From: Isoetes taiwanensis
Lineage: Eukaryota; Streptophyta; Lycopodiopsida; Isoetales; Isoetaceae
Length of the DNA stretch: 64,000 nt
Reading direction: 5' to 3'
Assembly (NCBI GenBank): GCA_021234155.1
Contig: JAJEKV010000390.1
Location: 179,176 to 243,175, forward strand
Shown: one piece after another, positions 46,494-58,043 of the stretch
Layout: each line of letters opens with the position of its first letter
Position numbering within the stretch: position 1 is the first letter of the stretch
Translations under genes and position numbers: made by a program
Notes under the pieces: generated by a model
Seen by the model: only the letters and a program-made list of their open reading frames with translations
Databases searched by the model: none
What the model was told of the DNA's origin: nothing

Positions 46494-47131
46494 AGTAAGC
46501 TAGATTGCCAGTTTTTATAGATGGAGTTCTTATAAATGGTAAGCAAAAGTTGCTGATTTTGAATTCTTGCTGAAAATGCATTCTAATATCAATAAGAATT
46601 CTCATTCTCGTACAGATGAAATTCTTCATTGTAGTGATTATTGGAGCAATGCATACTATGCAACTTCTGCAAGTTTATGTGATGGTTTCCATCAAGGATT
46701 CTATTATTCAATTTGGCTACATGAAGACCAAAGCATAACATCACATGTAAAAGCGCTTTTGATGGTTTCCATCAAGGATTCTATTATTCAATTTGGCTAC
46801 ATGAAGACCAAAGCATAGCATCATATGTAAAAGCGCTTTTGAAGGTCATGGAACCTTTCACATTAATTGCGTCCCTACTTTTGTTTATAAATTAAATTGG
46901 TATATCAAATTAGGAGATCTGGTATTACATGGTTATACATGAAAAAGGTGTAAGCCTTGGATACATAAACAACCTCTATAGTGTACACACAGGCTAACTA
47001 GCCCATAAAGTTTTCCTATGTTTGCTTTAGTTAGGGCCCGAAGGGCCCAAAAATTTTTTTAATATAACAATCAACACACAACTACCATTAACATTATTAA
47101 CACAAACCATTGCATTTAACACATTTAAATT
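46494..47131. other. Intergenic with 79-bp tandem duplication
   Basis: A 79-bp unit (GATGGTTTCCATCAAGG...AAGCGCTTTT) occurs twice in tandem at 46681-46759 and 46760-46838, almost identical. No gene is recognised. Confidence 0.6.
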
Positions 47132-47450
47132 AAAATCCCCCTTAAACCCCCTTTGGTTTGGGTGCATATTCATCAAGTTCGTGAGGGGCCGAGAGCCCCA
47201 AAAATATATTTACAATACATGTACAAATTTAACACCATTAAGTACATTCTCTCAAATCTTATAGTATTTTGCAAACCTTAATATACAGTATACAAAAACT
47301 TGTACATGCATACCCCACAAACGAGGATCGCTATGTACGGTCCAGATTTTGGAATAAAGGGGTTATATGCCTATCCAACAGCTCTCGTTGTTCGGAGTAA
47401 CCCCCCGTGTGAATATGCACCCAAACCAAAGGGGGTTTAAGGGGGATTTT
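47132..47450. repeat. Perfect 41-bp inverted repeat around a 237-bp spacer
   Basis: 47132-47172 (AAAATCCCCC...CATATTCA) is the exact inverted complement of 47410-47450. The arms are C-rich on one strand and contain CCCCCTTAAACCCCC. The spacer has a second-order motif, GGGGCCGAGAGCCCC, resembling GGGCCCGAAGGGCCC just outside at 47035. It may be a small foldback element; no target duplication was identified. Confidence 0.85.
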
Positions 47451-48324
47451 TGCATAGAATGCATGATCAAATAGAATTCAAAAATCTAAACCAAGGCTAC
47501 AGCAGAACAATCTCTCAGACTAAGCATCTTTGACACTAGGACTTCCACACATTATCTCGCATAATCACAGTTCAAACTGAAAAACAAGTTGAACAAGAGA
47601 AATGTTTGGCCGCCGCGATAAAGTTTTTGTATATAATAATAACAATACCATATACAAGAATTTAGCGCTGGCGGATCCAGCGCCGTATGCACTGCTGGTA
47701 GTTGAACCCAATTGTGATCTTCAGTTTGGATCTATGATGTATGCCCCCATGGCAGTCGGACCCAAATGCGATCTCCAATTTGGATCTAGAACTTTTATTC
47801 TAATAGTTGTTGGTTATTCTAAAAGTGATTGTGCCTCAAGCCAAGAGAACAAAGCAAATACGAACCAACGTATATGCTCTTTTATAGTTAGTACGTATTA
47901 ACTATGGTCATGAATAGTCTTTTTATCGTGGACATTGAAGAGAAGATTTAGTTTGTGGTGTATGTAGCGTGCACATTGCATTAGAACATTGCAAATAGGA
48001 ATACTTTGTGTTTTTTTAATACTTCCTCTTCATATGTAGTTGAGTTTTAAATGGAACAAAGATGAAAGCTGCAAGTTGGGGATGGAACAAAGATAAAAGC
48101 TACAACTTGAGGAGTCATTGTCAAGGATCATAGTTGAAATTCATCTAAGAGTGTAAGAACTCATGATTCATTAACAATTTTAGTTGGCCAACATGACATT
48201 TAGTTGACCATTCATGAGTATGTACAATCTCTAGTATGTCATTTCATCTACCAAGCACAGTTTCATTAAATATGGACAATACCTTGAATTGTGGACTTTT
48301 TATAAAACAGACGCTTCGATAACA
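47451..48324. other. Intergenic, nothing recognised
   Basis: A 99-codon plus-strand frame (47602-47901) contains an internal near-repeat (VEPNCDLQFGS and VGPKCDLQFGS) but no family signature. The rest lies downstream of the DUF7869-type gene and may include its 3' UTR. Confidence 0.4.
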
Positions 48325-48766
48325 CTAACATGCATCCCCCGCAAGTGCCGCATATGCTTCTGCAACAAGCGTAGGAATCTTGACAGTGTTTGGTAGCCTC
48401 TTCTTATTCGAAGGACTCCAAGCATAGTCGATACTCTCTATCTCAATGCGGTCACTAGCAGTCGTCGGCCTCCATCTTTTCTTCCAACAATTGACATAGT
48501 TGGCTGGGAACACCTGGTTCCTAACAGGGACAGGCTCCCACCAAGTGACCTGGATAGTCTCGAAGTTGTCTTTCTTATCATCCATTTGGGGTTTCTCTGT
48601 AGCATACCCTAGCCATGTTGGGCACAAGACATCATCAGGGCGCGCCAATACAAACATGCCCTTCTTCAAATCCTTGAAAGGATTGAATTCTGGTACGGGC
48701 TTATCCTTCAATGGACCAACATAAGAAGGAGTAATGGTTGCAATTGGCTCCACCACAGCCACCACG
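48325..48766 (-). pseudogene. DUF7869-type gene, C-terminal half (interrupted by CACTA)
   Basis: The minus-strand frame runs from the CACTA boundary to a stop at 48325. It reads VVAVVEPIATITPSYVG, then KKGMFVLARPDDVLCPTWLGY and VTWWEPVPVRNQVFPANY, the tryptophan-rich WW(Y)EP...NQ.(F/Y)P.NY tail that I associate with proteins of the DUF7869 class in plants. The upstream part of the same frame lies at 62396 and beyond, on the other side of the 13.6-kb element. The biochemical function of this class is unknown, and it is probably derived from a mobile element. Confidence 0.7.
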
Positions 48767-48784
48767 CACTACTACAAAAATAGG

Positions 48785-49200
48785 TATAAATGGCACAATT
48801 ATATGCCATTTTTTCCCTATATAAATAGCACTTTTTGGGTGTGCCATTTGTGCATATTTGTGCCGTAAATGCTCCGCCTTTTTTGTGCCATTTAAGCGTG
48901 GTCAAAATATGTGCTATTTAATTGACATGTGTGTGCCATTTAAGTGACTTGTCATTGTGCCATTCATGTGCCATTTAAATGACATGCATTGTGCCACTTA
49001 AATGCCATTCAAGTGACATGCATTGTGACATGTATGTATGGTGCATGTGCCACTCAAGTGCCATAAGTATGACATATATGTGTAGTGCTTGTGCCACTAA
49101 AGCGCCATAAGTATGGCATGTATATATAGTGTTTGTTGCCATTCAAGTGCCATGAAAGTGTCGTGGTCATTGTGTAGTAATTGCCATTTTCATATTTTTT
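48785..49200. repeat. Left subterminal repeat array of the CACTA element
   Basis: GTGCCATTT / AAGTGACATG and close variants occur more than ten times in about 400 bases. In En/Spm-type elements, subterminal arrays of short motifs bind the TNPA protein and are required for excision. The right end (61875-62380) has the same words. Confidence 0.8.
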
Positions 49201-49847
49201 AAATAGCATTACTTGTTTTATGGTTATGTGAACAATGTTGAATAAAGTGAAATATAATAACAAAATATTCAATAAAATGTCATGTCATGGATACAATAAT
49301 AGCAAATAGAATGTCAAATGTCATGGGGGTACAATAATAGTAAATAGAATGTCATACACAAGGACCCAATGTTTATTGGGCAATACGACTCAATAAAGAT
49401 AATGGCCAAATGATCGAGTTTATCGCATCCTTGAATGTCGTAAGTTAAGCTTGTTGGATACAACAACCGATCATTCAAGTGTCCGAGGATTTATGCCTTG
49501 AACCATAATAGAAGCATTACCATTACCAATTGGTTGACAAAGGACAAGTTTTCTTTGGATCTAACGAGAAAATCCTTCCATGTCCAATGACTGATTTATT
49601 TCTCAAATCAAGAATTTGGACTTCGTTGTTTTCCTGTAATAAATGGACCAAGAAAATGTCACATGTTATTTTTGAAAAGTTCAAAAAATCAAAGCATAGA
49701 TATAGATGTTACCTGTAAATCCTTTTGGACATGTTTTGTTGGCAAACACTGTTTTTTAAACTTGGGAATTGCACTTCCCTAATATTCAAAATATAAATTA
49801 CAATTAACGAAATTCTCATAGTTCATTAAATAGATGCTACTTTTTAC

Positions 49848-50330
49848 GGCTTCCAATGGATGCTTCTTTGTTGATCACTTTCCTCATGGCCTGTATAGTT
49901 ATTATATAAAGGGTTGATGACATTAAATGAGCAAGAACAATCGTTCGAGTCGAGATGGTTTACTTACCTGGCTTCCAAAAGATGCCTCTTTACGAATCAC
50001 TTTTCCTATAGCCTGCATATTTTTTATATAAAAGATCAATGATATGAAGTGAGTAATAGCAACCAATAAAGATAATTTTAGCGATTACCTGGCTTCCAAC
50101 TGATGCTTCCTTGTTAATCATTTTTCTTGCAACCTCGTAATTAATTTGTAAAGGATTGATGGCATAGAAAAATGCAAAAATATATCACAAAGATATTTTC
50201 ACAATACCCGGCTTCCAACCGAGGTTTTCTACTACTCGTTACCTTTCCCAAAGCCTATTGTAAAGGATTAAAAATATAAGGTAAATAGAAACAATTAATG
50301 AAGATGTTTTCACAATACCTCTTCTTTTGT
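49848..50330 (-). repeat. Four ~121-bp exon-intron tandem units in the TNPA-like gene
   Basis: Exon right edges recur at GGCTTCC (plus 49848, 49970, 50091, 50210). On the minus strand each unit gives a ~45-base exon encoding variants of A-x-x-K-V-I-N-K-E-A-S-x-G-S-Q, followed by GTAAGT/GTAATC-like donors and an intron of some 75 bases. The fourth, most upstream unit is diverged and loses frame. Confidence 0.7.
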
Positions 50331-51590
50331 ATCTTCTTCAAGTTTTTTCTTCTTAGCAGATAAGCTTTCAATCTGTTTATGCAACTCTAGAAGCATAGAT
50401 TTGGCATCATTCACCATTTGTGTAACATCACCTTGAGTTTCTCTAGGCTCTTGAAGCTTTCATGAAGAGCAATTGGCTCTTGACACGTTTGCATGTAGCT
50501 TTCACATTGAATGACGGTGACGGATGTGCACATGTACCCTAAAATTCCATACAAAGAAGATAAATAGAAACATATAGTGACCACATAATTTAAAGGATCA
50601 AGAAAATGTAACCTTACGTTTGATTTCTCTTCCCAATCTAGTGTCTTGGCTCCCCTTGGTAAGTTCCCATATCCTTTAGAGGTATGAGCTTCATTTGCAA
50701 TTTCAGCTGTGGTTGGCGACCTTTGCATCTTTTTTTTCTACAATTTTGTAATCAAGTGAATTTTACACATTAACATGACACTTACCAAGTAGATGGAAAT
50801 TTAAGATTGACATTCTTACCAAATGCATGTATGTTCCAGCATAGCCACTTCTTCCAGTGTTGTTAGTAACTTTTTGATCTGCTCGGTTCTTTTTGTTGCG
50901 ACTACTGGAGCTCTGAAGAATATTAGCATTTAGTATTTTACATCAAAAATTATTTATAAAGATATATTTTACCTTGTATTCATTTGTCTCCATGTATGCA
51001 AGAAATCTAAACCACGTGTCATTCTTCATCCAATCTGGCTTTATTGGCTCTTCATTATTTTTTCGAGCTCTCAAGACCTTATTGCATACACTCCTCCTTG
51101 CCTCTCTAATACCCTTAGAAAGGCGTGTTCGCCAATATTTTTTGTCCCACTCAGCCCATGGTATAACAAACCAATCCTGCATTCATGAAATAGAAAATCA
51201 CTTTATCTATTTTGCTTAAAAAGAAATATAAAAAGCTTTGAAGACGTCAATGAGAAATAATTAGATAGCTATGCATTTTTAATTAAAATCACCTATTTTT
51301 AATTAAAGTCACCTGCAATGTTCTTCGTACAAGGTCCAACTGCCCCTGGGGAACTTTTCTCATGTCCGAAATGGACAGATCAACATGCTTTTTGATGAGT
51401 AAATTTAGTTTTCGATCAAAGTAATTCTTATACGCACCACATGGGATCATTTCACCATCAAGTTCCAATTTGTATGGTCTTTCCTCTCTTACAATTGCCC
51501 TTATAGCATTATTTGATAATCTTCTTAGGTGGTTCAGTGCTTTTTCATAGTTGGGTCGATGCTCTTCGCCTTTATTTTGTATATTCCCTC
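50313..51590 (-). pseudogene. TNPA-like (Transposase_24-type) gene, 3' exons
   Basis: Minus-strand exons read, in order: YEKALNHLRRLSNNAIRAIV and LDGEMIPCGAYKNYF...IKKHVDLSISDMRKVPQGQ (51.31-51.58 kb); DWFVIPWAEWDKKYWRTRL and WMKNDTWFRFLAYMETNEYK (50.97-51.18 kb); NAN/SSRN...NNTGRSGYAGTYMH (about 50.83-50.91 kb); RSPTTAEIANEAHTSKGYG (50.65-50.73 kb); then a coiled coil MLLELHKQIESLSAKKKKLEED (50.31-50.43 kb). The ...NNTGRSGYAGTY / EIA..AH pattern is that of plant En/Spm TNPA-like transposase (PF03004). In En/Spm the protein binds subterminal repeats. Joints look spliceable, so this gene may be in better condition than the transposase. Confidence 0.65.
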
Positions 51591-52699
51591 ATAAAAAAGT
51601 TAGTAAGTAAAATAAATAAACTAGAAAAAAAAAATAGAATCTCACAAATGTTAACTTATTAGGATACAAACAAATACAAAATCTTGATCTTGAAGAATTT
51701 TTTTTTATTTAGCTTCATAAGGATATATTATTTGAAGCATAATTTTAAGGCAATTGATTTTGCATACTCAACAAAACTGTTAACCCGTACTATATCCTCT
51801 TTCAAAGAAATGAATGCATAACAAGATTGTGCCTTTTTGTGAAACCTTTAATTGAACAAAAAATTGAAATAGCTTCTTCTATTAGTTTGCTAGATGGGTA
51901 TTCTCGAAATGTCATGGTGTTGCATTGGTTTTATCATAAAGAGTGCAAAATGGTCTAATTGGTATACTTGTTAAATATACCGAGATTCGTTTGCATAGTG
52001 CATGGTTTGTGCTTTTTTACACTAGCTAAGTTTCTTGGACTTCAATATACACATCTTATCATTGCGTGATATGGGGAGGCTTTAGAAAGCTAAGCACGAT
52101 ATTCCTTAGGAGGTTCGTATGACTAACATGTAGATGACCTAAGGTTTGATTTACTAAGAATTGTAGACCACTAGCCTTGGTAAGTACAATTATAAGAAAA
52201 ATAAAATACAAGGGGCCAAGTCTAAAGTTTTGAAACGATTGCTTTGAAAGGCTAAGCCTTATATTTTGGAAGTATCTTTTGTGGAATTGCTCAACTGGCA
52301 CAATGATTGAACACGGCCCGACCTCTAAAAGAATAAAAAATCTCAGTTGCTTTGGATAAAATTGCATGGAGCATTCAGATAGGAGCTCGATCTGTGAATT
52401 GGATTTTGACCTGAATTAAATCGCTAACGAACAATGTTTTGCATCGAAACCATTGAAATTTGCTTCATGACATAAAAATCGTTATTCCATAAACATGCTT
52501 GTTTGTCAAACACTAGAGATTGAATAAAGATTGTGCACTAGGAGAGCTGAAGGTACATACAATTCTTGCAGATTTCAGCAGATGAAGATGCACTGAAATT
52601 CAAAGGCTCTTTTAACGAAATGCAATGTAGTGGCCTGATTCCAATGGAACTGAACCATTGGAATTCGTTCATTATGACACCATGCAAGCATTAGTTAAG

Positions 52700-52990
52700 C
52701 AATAAAGTTTCCACTATTCAGTATGACAAGCTTTGTGTTGCTGGTTGCATGCAACATGGATCCACAGCAGACAGAAAAGTACATCAAGGAAATGTGCAAT
52801 AAAGTTTCCACTATTCAGTATGACTAGCTTTGTGTTGCTGGTTGCATGCAACATGGATCCACAGCAGACAGAAAAGCACATCAAGGAAATGTGCAATAAA
52901 GTTTCCACTATTCAGTATGACAAGCTTTGTGTTGCTGGTTGCATGCAACATGGATCCACAGCAGACAGAAAAGCACATCAAGGAAATGTA
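52700..52990. repeat. Three 97-bp tandem repeats
   Basis: Units start CAATAAAGTTTCCACTATTC at 52700, 52797 and 52894 and are nearly identical. They lie between TNPA-like exons and are probably intronic. The open frames across them on both strands are by-products of the repeat. Confidence 0.9.
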
Positions 52991-53579
52991 ACTTCTCTGA
53001 GACTCTCGTCTACTCTCTTACAATTTAGTCCCCAGTGCAGGAGGATCTATTTCAAGCTGGATTCTGGGTATAAAGGCCTGGAATAATTTACCCTATTTTA
53101 TTTTAGAACATGCATTACTTGTAGATAGAACATGCATTAAGGATGGTCATGAAAGTGGTCCTATTTGGCATTATTCTGCTAAACTTCATCTATCAGAAAA
53201 GCAGAAGAGCTTCTCTACCTATAACCATGAGTGAGATATCCTGCACCCATAGCAGTACAAAAAAGAAACAATTCTATGATGTGTCTTTGTGAAAGATGTG
53301 CATGCATTTTCCAGAAAGATGTGCATGCATTTTCCAGACTATCACAAGTTCCATATATTTTAAAGTGGCAGAACCCGATGCCAACTCTGATTTTATGCCA
53401 CTATAACAATGTCTGCATAATCTTTTGATCATAACAAGCACCTCATATGAAAGAAACATAACTATGTCAAGATTTACATTGTCTAGCTGCATCTCTAAAG
53501 TACCGTTCCTACATCCTCACTCAAATATGTGCTGCAATTCTTGTAGTCCAATAAACCATATCCTTTAACAGATACTGAC

Positions 53580-53928
53580 CTTGTTGATATTCAGCTGCGC
53601 CTTGACCTTGATCTGGAACAACACTTAAAGGAGGTTCGAGTCTGCCACTCTGCTCCGACAGATTAATATTCCCTGCCAAAACACGCAGATCACAATATGA
53701 GCGAATCGACTATACAAGATTTTAATTGTCTTATTTAATGCAATTCCCCTACTTTGCCACGGTTTAGGGTTAATTTATGGAAGTTTCAGCTTACATCACA
53801 CAAGAACTCTTAGCAAAGCTTAACAAATAATTGACCTTGTTGATATCAGTTTGCACCTTCACCTTGCTCTGCAACAACAATTAAAGGAGGTTCAAGTCTG
53901 CCACTCCTCTCCAATAGATTGATATTCC
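53580..53928 (-). pseudogene. Duplicated 93-nt exons of the TNPA-like gene
   Basis: 53580-53672 and 53836-53928 are two 93-base exons. On the minus strand each starts after GGCAG|GGAATATT and ends CAACAAG|GTCA, with consensus acceptor and donor. Both encode NI-x-L-x-x-x-SGRLEPPL-like peptides of 31 codons, so either or both can be spliced without shifting frame. They differ at about 15% of positions. Confidence 0.6.
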
Positions 53929-53999
53929 CTGCCAAAAAATGCAGATCACAAATATTTAATGTTGAACAAATATTTAATGTTTAATATTCAAGCATGTCT

Positions 54000-55330
54000 T
54001 TATGCAAATCCAGTTTTAAGGTACAGAATCTGGCTTTTATCGCAACCTATAAATATGACACCAAAGTTCCCAAATGTGGATTTCAAGGCCATCAGGACAT
54101 ATGCTCCAGAATGGAAGGGATTTACACAGGTAATTGCTTCAAAGCATTTTCTTCCTAGTTCTGCATTGGAGTGCATTTTGCATGCAGTGAGCAGAGACAC
54201 CCACAGACAAATATCAGGTTTCACGGTAAAAGCAATAAAATCTTTTGCCTCTTTAAAACATCCTGCATGGCAATCTGATTTTTCATATTCTCAAAACTGT
54301 CTGCAGCCAATCCAGCTTCCCCAACCTGAGCACATCTGGTGATCATGGCACTCCAAACTACCACGTTTTTATTTGGCAATTCGTCAGAGACTTTGAATGC
54401 TTCTAACAAGCTCCTGCCTGCCTACTTGGGTAAATCAGAAAATACTTTGAATGCTCCTGCCTGGGTAAATCAGAAAATACTTTAAGTGCCTCCTCCAGAC
54501 TTCCAGCTTTTGTGTACATAACAACAACATCGCCAACAATGTCGGAGGGAACTCATTGTCAATTCCATGGATGAATGCTTCGAACCAAGACAATGTCATG
54601 CCTTTGGAACCCTTAAAGATGACTTTGCTTGGCTTTATGCCTTGGTTTTCATGTCATCAAAACATTCTAGGGCTTCATAGCCTTTGCCTTGGTTGGCATA
54701 TCCTCGCAATCATTATGCATTCATGATTATATCTCTTCTTGGCAAGTTTTCAAGACATTGTATGTCCTTGAGGCTGCCATATTTGGCATACATATCCACC
54801 CAAGGTGCTTCCCAAACAATGTCAAATTGGAACCCATTTCAATCTCTTCATGAATGCCCTTTTTGCCTCTAGACTTGCATACATTCATGGACATTTCAAA
54901 GACATGCGGACATGTCACTTTATCTCCATGACACTAAACTATGCATCTTTTCAAAGCATTTTGGCAATTTAGAGCCATTATCGACATATGCTTCTTCCAG
55001 TTCTCCACACTTCCGTGTACATACTTAAAATCGTATTTCCAATGGCAAGATCGTGTTGAAGCCCACTTTGAAGGATCTCTTTCGTGGATGCACCTTTCCT
55101 CCTCTAAGGCATGTGCACTGCACATGCCTTGAGGGCACCTAGAAATGTGATTTTATTTGGTCTTATGCCTTCATATTGCATGCCTTTAAAAAATTTAACG
55201 CAACTTCACCTTCTTTATTTTGAGCATGTCCTCCTCTCGATTTGCATTCCATGTAACCTCATTCCGGTCGGCAATGCGGTGAAGACTTTTTTCTCGCTTC
55301 CTCCAAGCTCGCATCCAAAATTATGAATCT
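54000..55330 (-). pseudogene. Captured, decayed pentatricopeptide-repeat (PPR) gene segment
   Basis: Read across frames on the minus strand, the segment gives PPR language in the right order. First ILQSGLQHDLAIGNTILSMYTE (about 55.0-55.1 kb), then FQFDIVWEAPWVDMYAKYGSLKDIQ (about 54.8 kb), GKGYEALECFDDMKTK (about 54.65 kb), KNVVVWSAMITRCAQVGEAGLA (54.3-54.4 kb) and MKPDICLWVSLLTACKMHSNAELG (54.1-54.2 kb). The last is the P-D-x-x-x-W-x-x-LL-x-A-C-x-x-H-x-N E-type motif near the C-terminus of PLS-class PPR proteins. Many frameshifts show it is non-functional. It lies inside the CACTA element between TNPA-like exons, so it is best read as transduplicated host sequence. Confidence 0.75.
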
Positions 55331-56198
55331 TTGCTCAAACTAGAAGGCAAAACAAGCTAAAATGTCCACGTCTCATAATCACGGAGACCCGATATCATGC
55401 TAGAATTTTGGATTTAAGAGAGGGCACAAGAGGAGGAAAATGGAAAGAAGCGTGATATGTCCGCATATACGGTTTTATATTACGCCATTAGCTAGCAAAG
55501 ATCAATTTATCCGATTTTTCGGGCACAAGGTCTTAGTAAGATGACATTCATCAAGCCAAAAAGTTGACTAAAGAAGCGGGGAAAGACACACAAGCAACCA
55601 TTCCAAAAGAGAAACATCCTCCCTCCACAAAGAAGATAATTGATGCCAATTCAAGCCTTCTTGGAACAAAGGATAACCTATTTCTCTTCTTGGACATCTA
55701 CAAAACAAACCCATTGTGAGCCCGAGCACAACCGGGCGAGAACTCAAAGCTTCAATCGGCACTTTCGGGAAATGATGTTCCTTCTTGGACTTCTGAGGTC
55801 CATATTAGGTCGATTAAGTCTATGTGGAGAATTCAAGGACTTGTCAATGTAATGAGGGATTCAAATCTGAGCCTCAAAGTAAGCATTTAGATCTACAAGT
55901 CTGTTTTAAAAGGGGCCGACTACAACTAGTCAATGCGCAAGAAAATAGTTGAACCATACCAAAGAGCAAAAAATTTAATTCAAAGAGAGGCATGTCACGA
56001 AGTAAACTAAGAAATATAAAATTCCTCTTGGAAGACTTTGTAAATCCAGGTCTGCATCTCGTAAATCCAGGTCTGCATCTTGAGCATAATCTGTCAACAA
56101 GAACCATGTCCCTTTTAAAAGAAAAAAAATTTGCATAATCGATCACTGATAGCTTTAGACGTAGCAGAGAAAAAAGTAAATGAGACTAAACTAGGTAT
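55331..56198. other. CACTA internal spacer, nothing recognised
   Basis: No domain-like translation. A 15-bp direct duplication (TAAATCCAGGTCTGCATCT, twice at 56040-56080) is the only structure noted. Part of it may be an intron of the minus-strand gene. Confidence 0.4.
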
Positions 56199-56597
56199 CT
56201 ATCGAATTAAAAACTTGCCAGAAATAGAAAGGCAAACAAACAACGAAAGCAAACATGACCTTTGCATTTTTCCCATTTTGCCTAAAACTAGGATCTGATA
56301 TGGGTGATATGGGAATGCTCCTTGTAATACTTCCATCCAAGATTTCCTAGCTGATGGACGATGGTATGCTTCTATTCTCTTCCTAGTCATAATCTTCTTC
56401 TTCTTCTTCTTAATTAGCTTCTTTTTCTGCAAGATATGCCGTTTTGGAGCGGGAGGTGATACTTCATCCTCAAGACTCTCCTCGTCTCCATCTTCACTGT
56501 CTGCACATTCCCTCATTTGAAAATCTTCATCTTCAGTGTCTTGTTCCGAGCCTGAAGAATCCATACCCATTCCATCTTCTGAATCCATTTCGTGCAC
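56199..56597 (-). CDS. Probable N-terminal exon of the TNPA-like protein
   Basis: An open minus-strand frame of 132 codons starting MHEMDSEDGMGMD. Residues 1-50 are strongly acidic and Ser-rich (SEQDTEDEDF, DSEDGDEESLEDE). Then comes a PPAPKRHILQKKKLIKKKKK basic stretch that resembles a nuclear localisation signal. It faces away from the transposase gene, from which it is separated by a 1.4-kb intergenic region. No catalytic motif is present. It could alternatively be a free-standing acidic regulator. Confidence 0.45.
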   Translation of the reverse strand: MHEMDSEDGMGMDSSGSEQDTEDEDFQMRECADSEDGDEESLEDEVSPPAPKRHILQKKKLIKKKKKKIMTRKRIEAYHRPSARKSWMEVLQGAFPYHPYQILVLGKMGKMQRSCLLSLFVCLSISGKFLIR

Positions 56598-56599
56598 CT

Positions 56600-58043
56600 T
56601 CTCAGCACTTTCTCAGGTAGAGAGAGCTCAGGATCAATTGATCGAGATCAAGAATCGAGAAGCATTGGGTTTTTCGTATAATGAATGTTCTAGTTACAAT
56701 CAAGGATTACTATTCCGTTCTTGATTTTATTGTTATCATATTTGTTATGAGTAATGGTCTATAAATAATTGCTGCTTATTACTAATTTGAAAATATCTTG
56801 ATGTGAATTTAAAGCCACTCATAAAACCTCTTCACATGTCTAATGGATTTTGTGACCATCCACAACTTTTAAAGAATTTATCTAAAAAAAATGAAAGAAA
56901 TTTAAAGAAAATTATCGCGGCGGCGGCGGCTGCGAACATTTCTCTTCTTAGGGCTTTCAAAATCCCCTCACGGTAATATTTCAATAATCAAGAACTATGG
57001 AACAATTAAATATGGATAGTCCTGGTGTTAAATCCGGGATCTAATATATAACACGTCTTTACCTTGAATGGATTCATATAATGTAATTATTTTACGTTAT
57101 GTAGATATAAGTCTAGGTAAAAACGTCTCAGATATAAAGCATTATATGTAGATAGAATGCTTTGATTTGGGTTGAGCAAGATATGGCTTTGAGCAAGGTC
57201 TCTATGGGTTATTTTCAAATCCAATGATTATTTTAAGTGGGGTTCATGAAATTTAAATGATAAGCATTTTGGATTTTCAAGCTTATATTTGGTGGTAATA
57301 TATTGATTGATCTTTTCAAGGCTTTTAAGGAACGTAATTTGAATGTTTAATGGTTCACTACAGTCCTTTGGGAAACTTTGGAATACGTGTGTGTATACTT
57401 GTAATATTGCCATTATGGACCAATGCATCTATGGTGATAAGGCTAAAACCTATGGTACTGTGGTGTGAGATATGGAATTAATAGTAGTTATTTATTACCA
57501 TTGCCAAGACCAGATCACAAAAATACCTAATATCTGTCGGAGTTCTCTGCAACAGATGAAGCTTGTGCTGCTTCTGTGCTCCAGCGACGGCGGTGCAATG
57601 TGCCATAGCCAGCAAGCTACTCCGGTGGCATAGCAACAACAGGACGCCCGCTTGCTTGCCAGGTCAGTCTTTTTTTTTTCTTATTTTTTTTAAAGCCCGA
57701 TTTTTTCCTCAGAAAGGTACGTGCCAGTTTTAGGGGAAAACATCAATCAAGAATATTCTAAAAGCATATTTGTAGGAGAATTATATATGTTAGAAAAGAT
57801 GCGCTTGCTTAAATTTCCCTTTAGTGTGCAAAAATTGAAACGTGTAATTTTTAACTCGTATATCACACTAATAGACTTTGTACTTCCAAATATTTCTCTT
57901 GTAGAAAGTGGAAATAGGCACACTAATAGACCATGATGTTCCAGATGTTCCATCCCTTAGAAATGACTCATAACTTATAGTTCCACCATATAATGCATGT
58001 AATGCTAATTACCTATTACTTTTATTATAGGAAATTAACCGCT
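56600..58043. promoter_or_regulatory. Putative divergent promoter region of the CACTA genes
   Basis: This region separates the minus-strand acidic/TNPA-like exon from the plus-strand transposase start and holds no credible coding sequence. Near 57660, GCCAG|GTCAGTC looks like a 5' splice site, and TTATTATAG|GAAATT at 58030 like the matching acceptor. A 5' UTR intron of about 0.37 kb just before the ATG at 58044 is therefore plausible. A GGCGGCGGCGGC tract lies at 56920-56932. Confidence 0.35.

Noticed and set aside
52700-53086. Open frames of 117 and 64 codons across the 97-bp repeats as genes
   Set aside because: They are periodic translations of the tandem repeat on both strands with no start context or domain.
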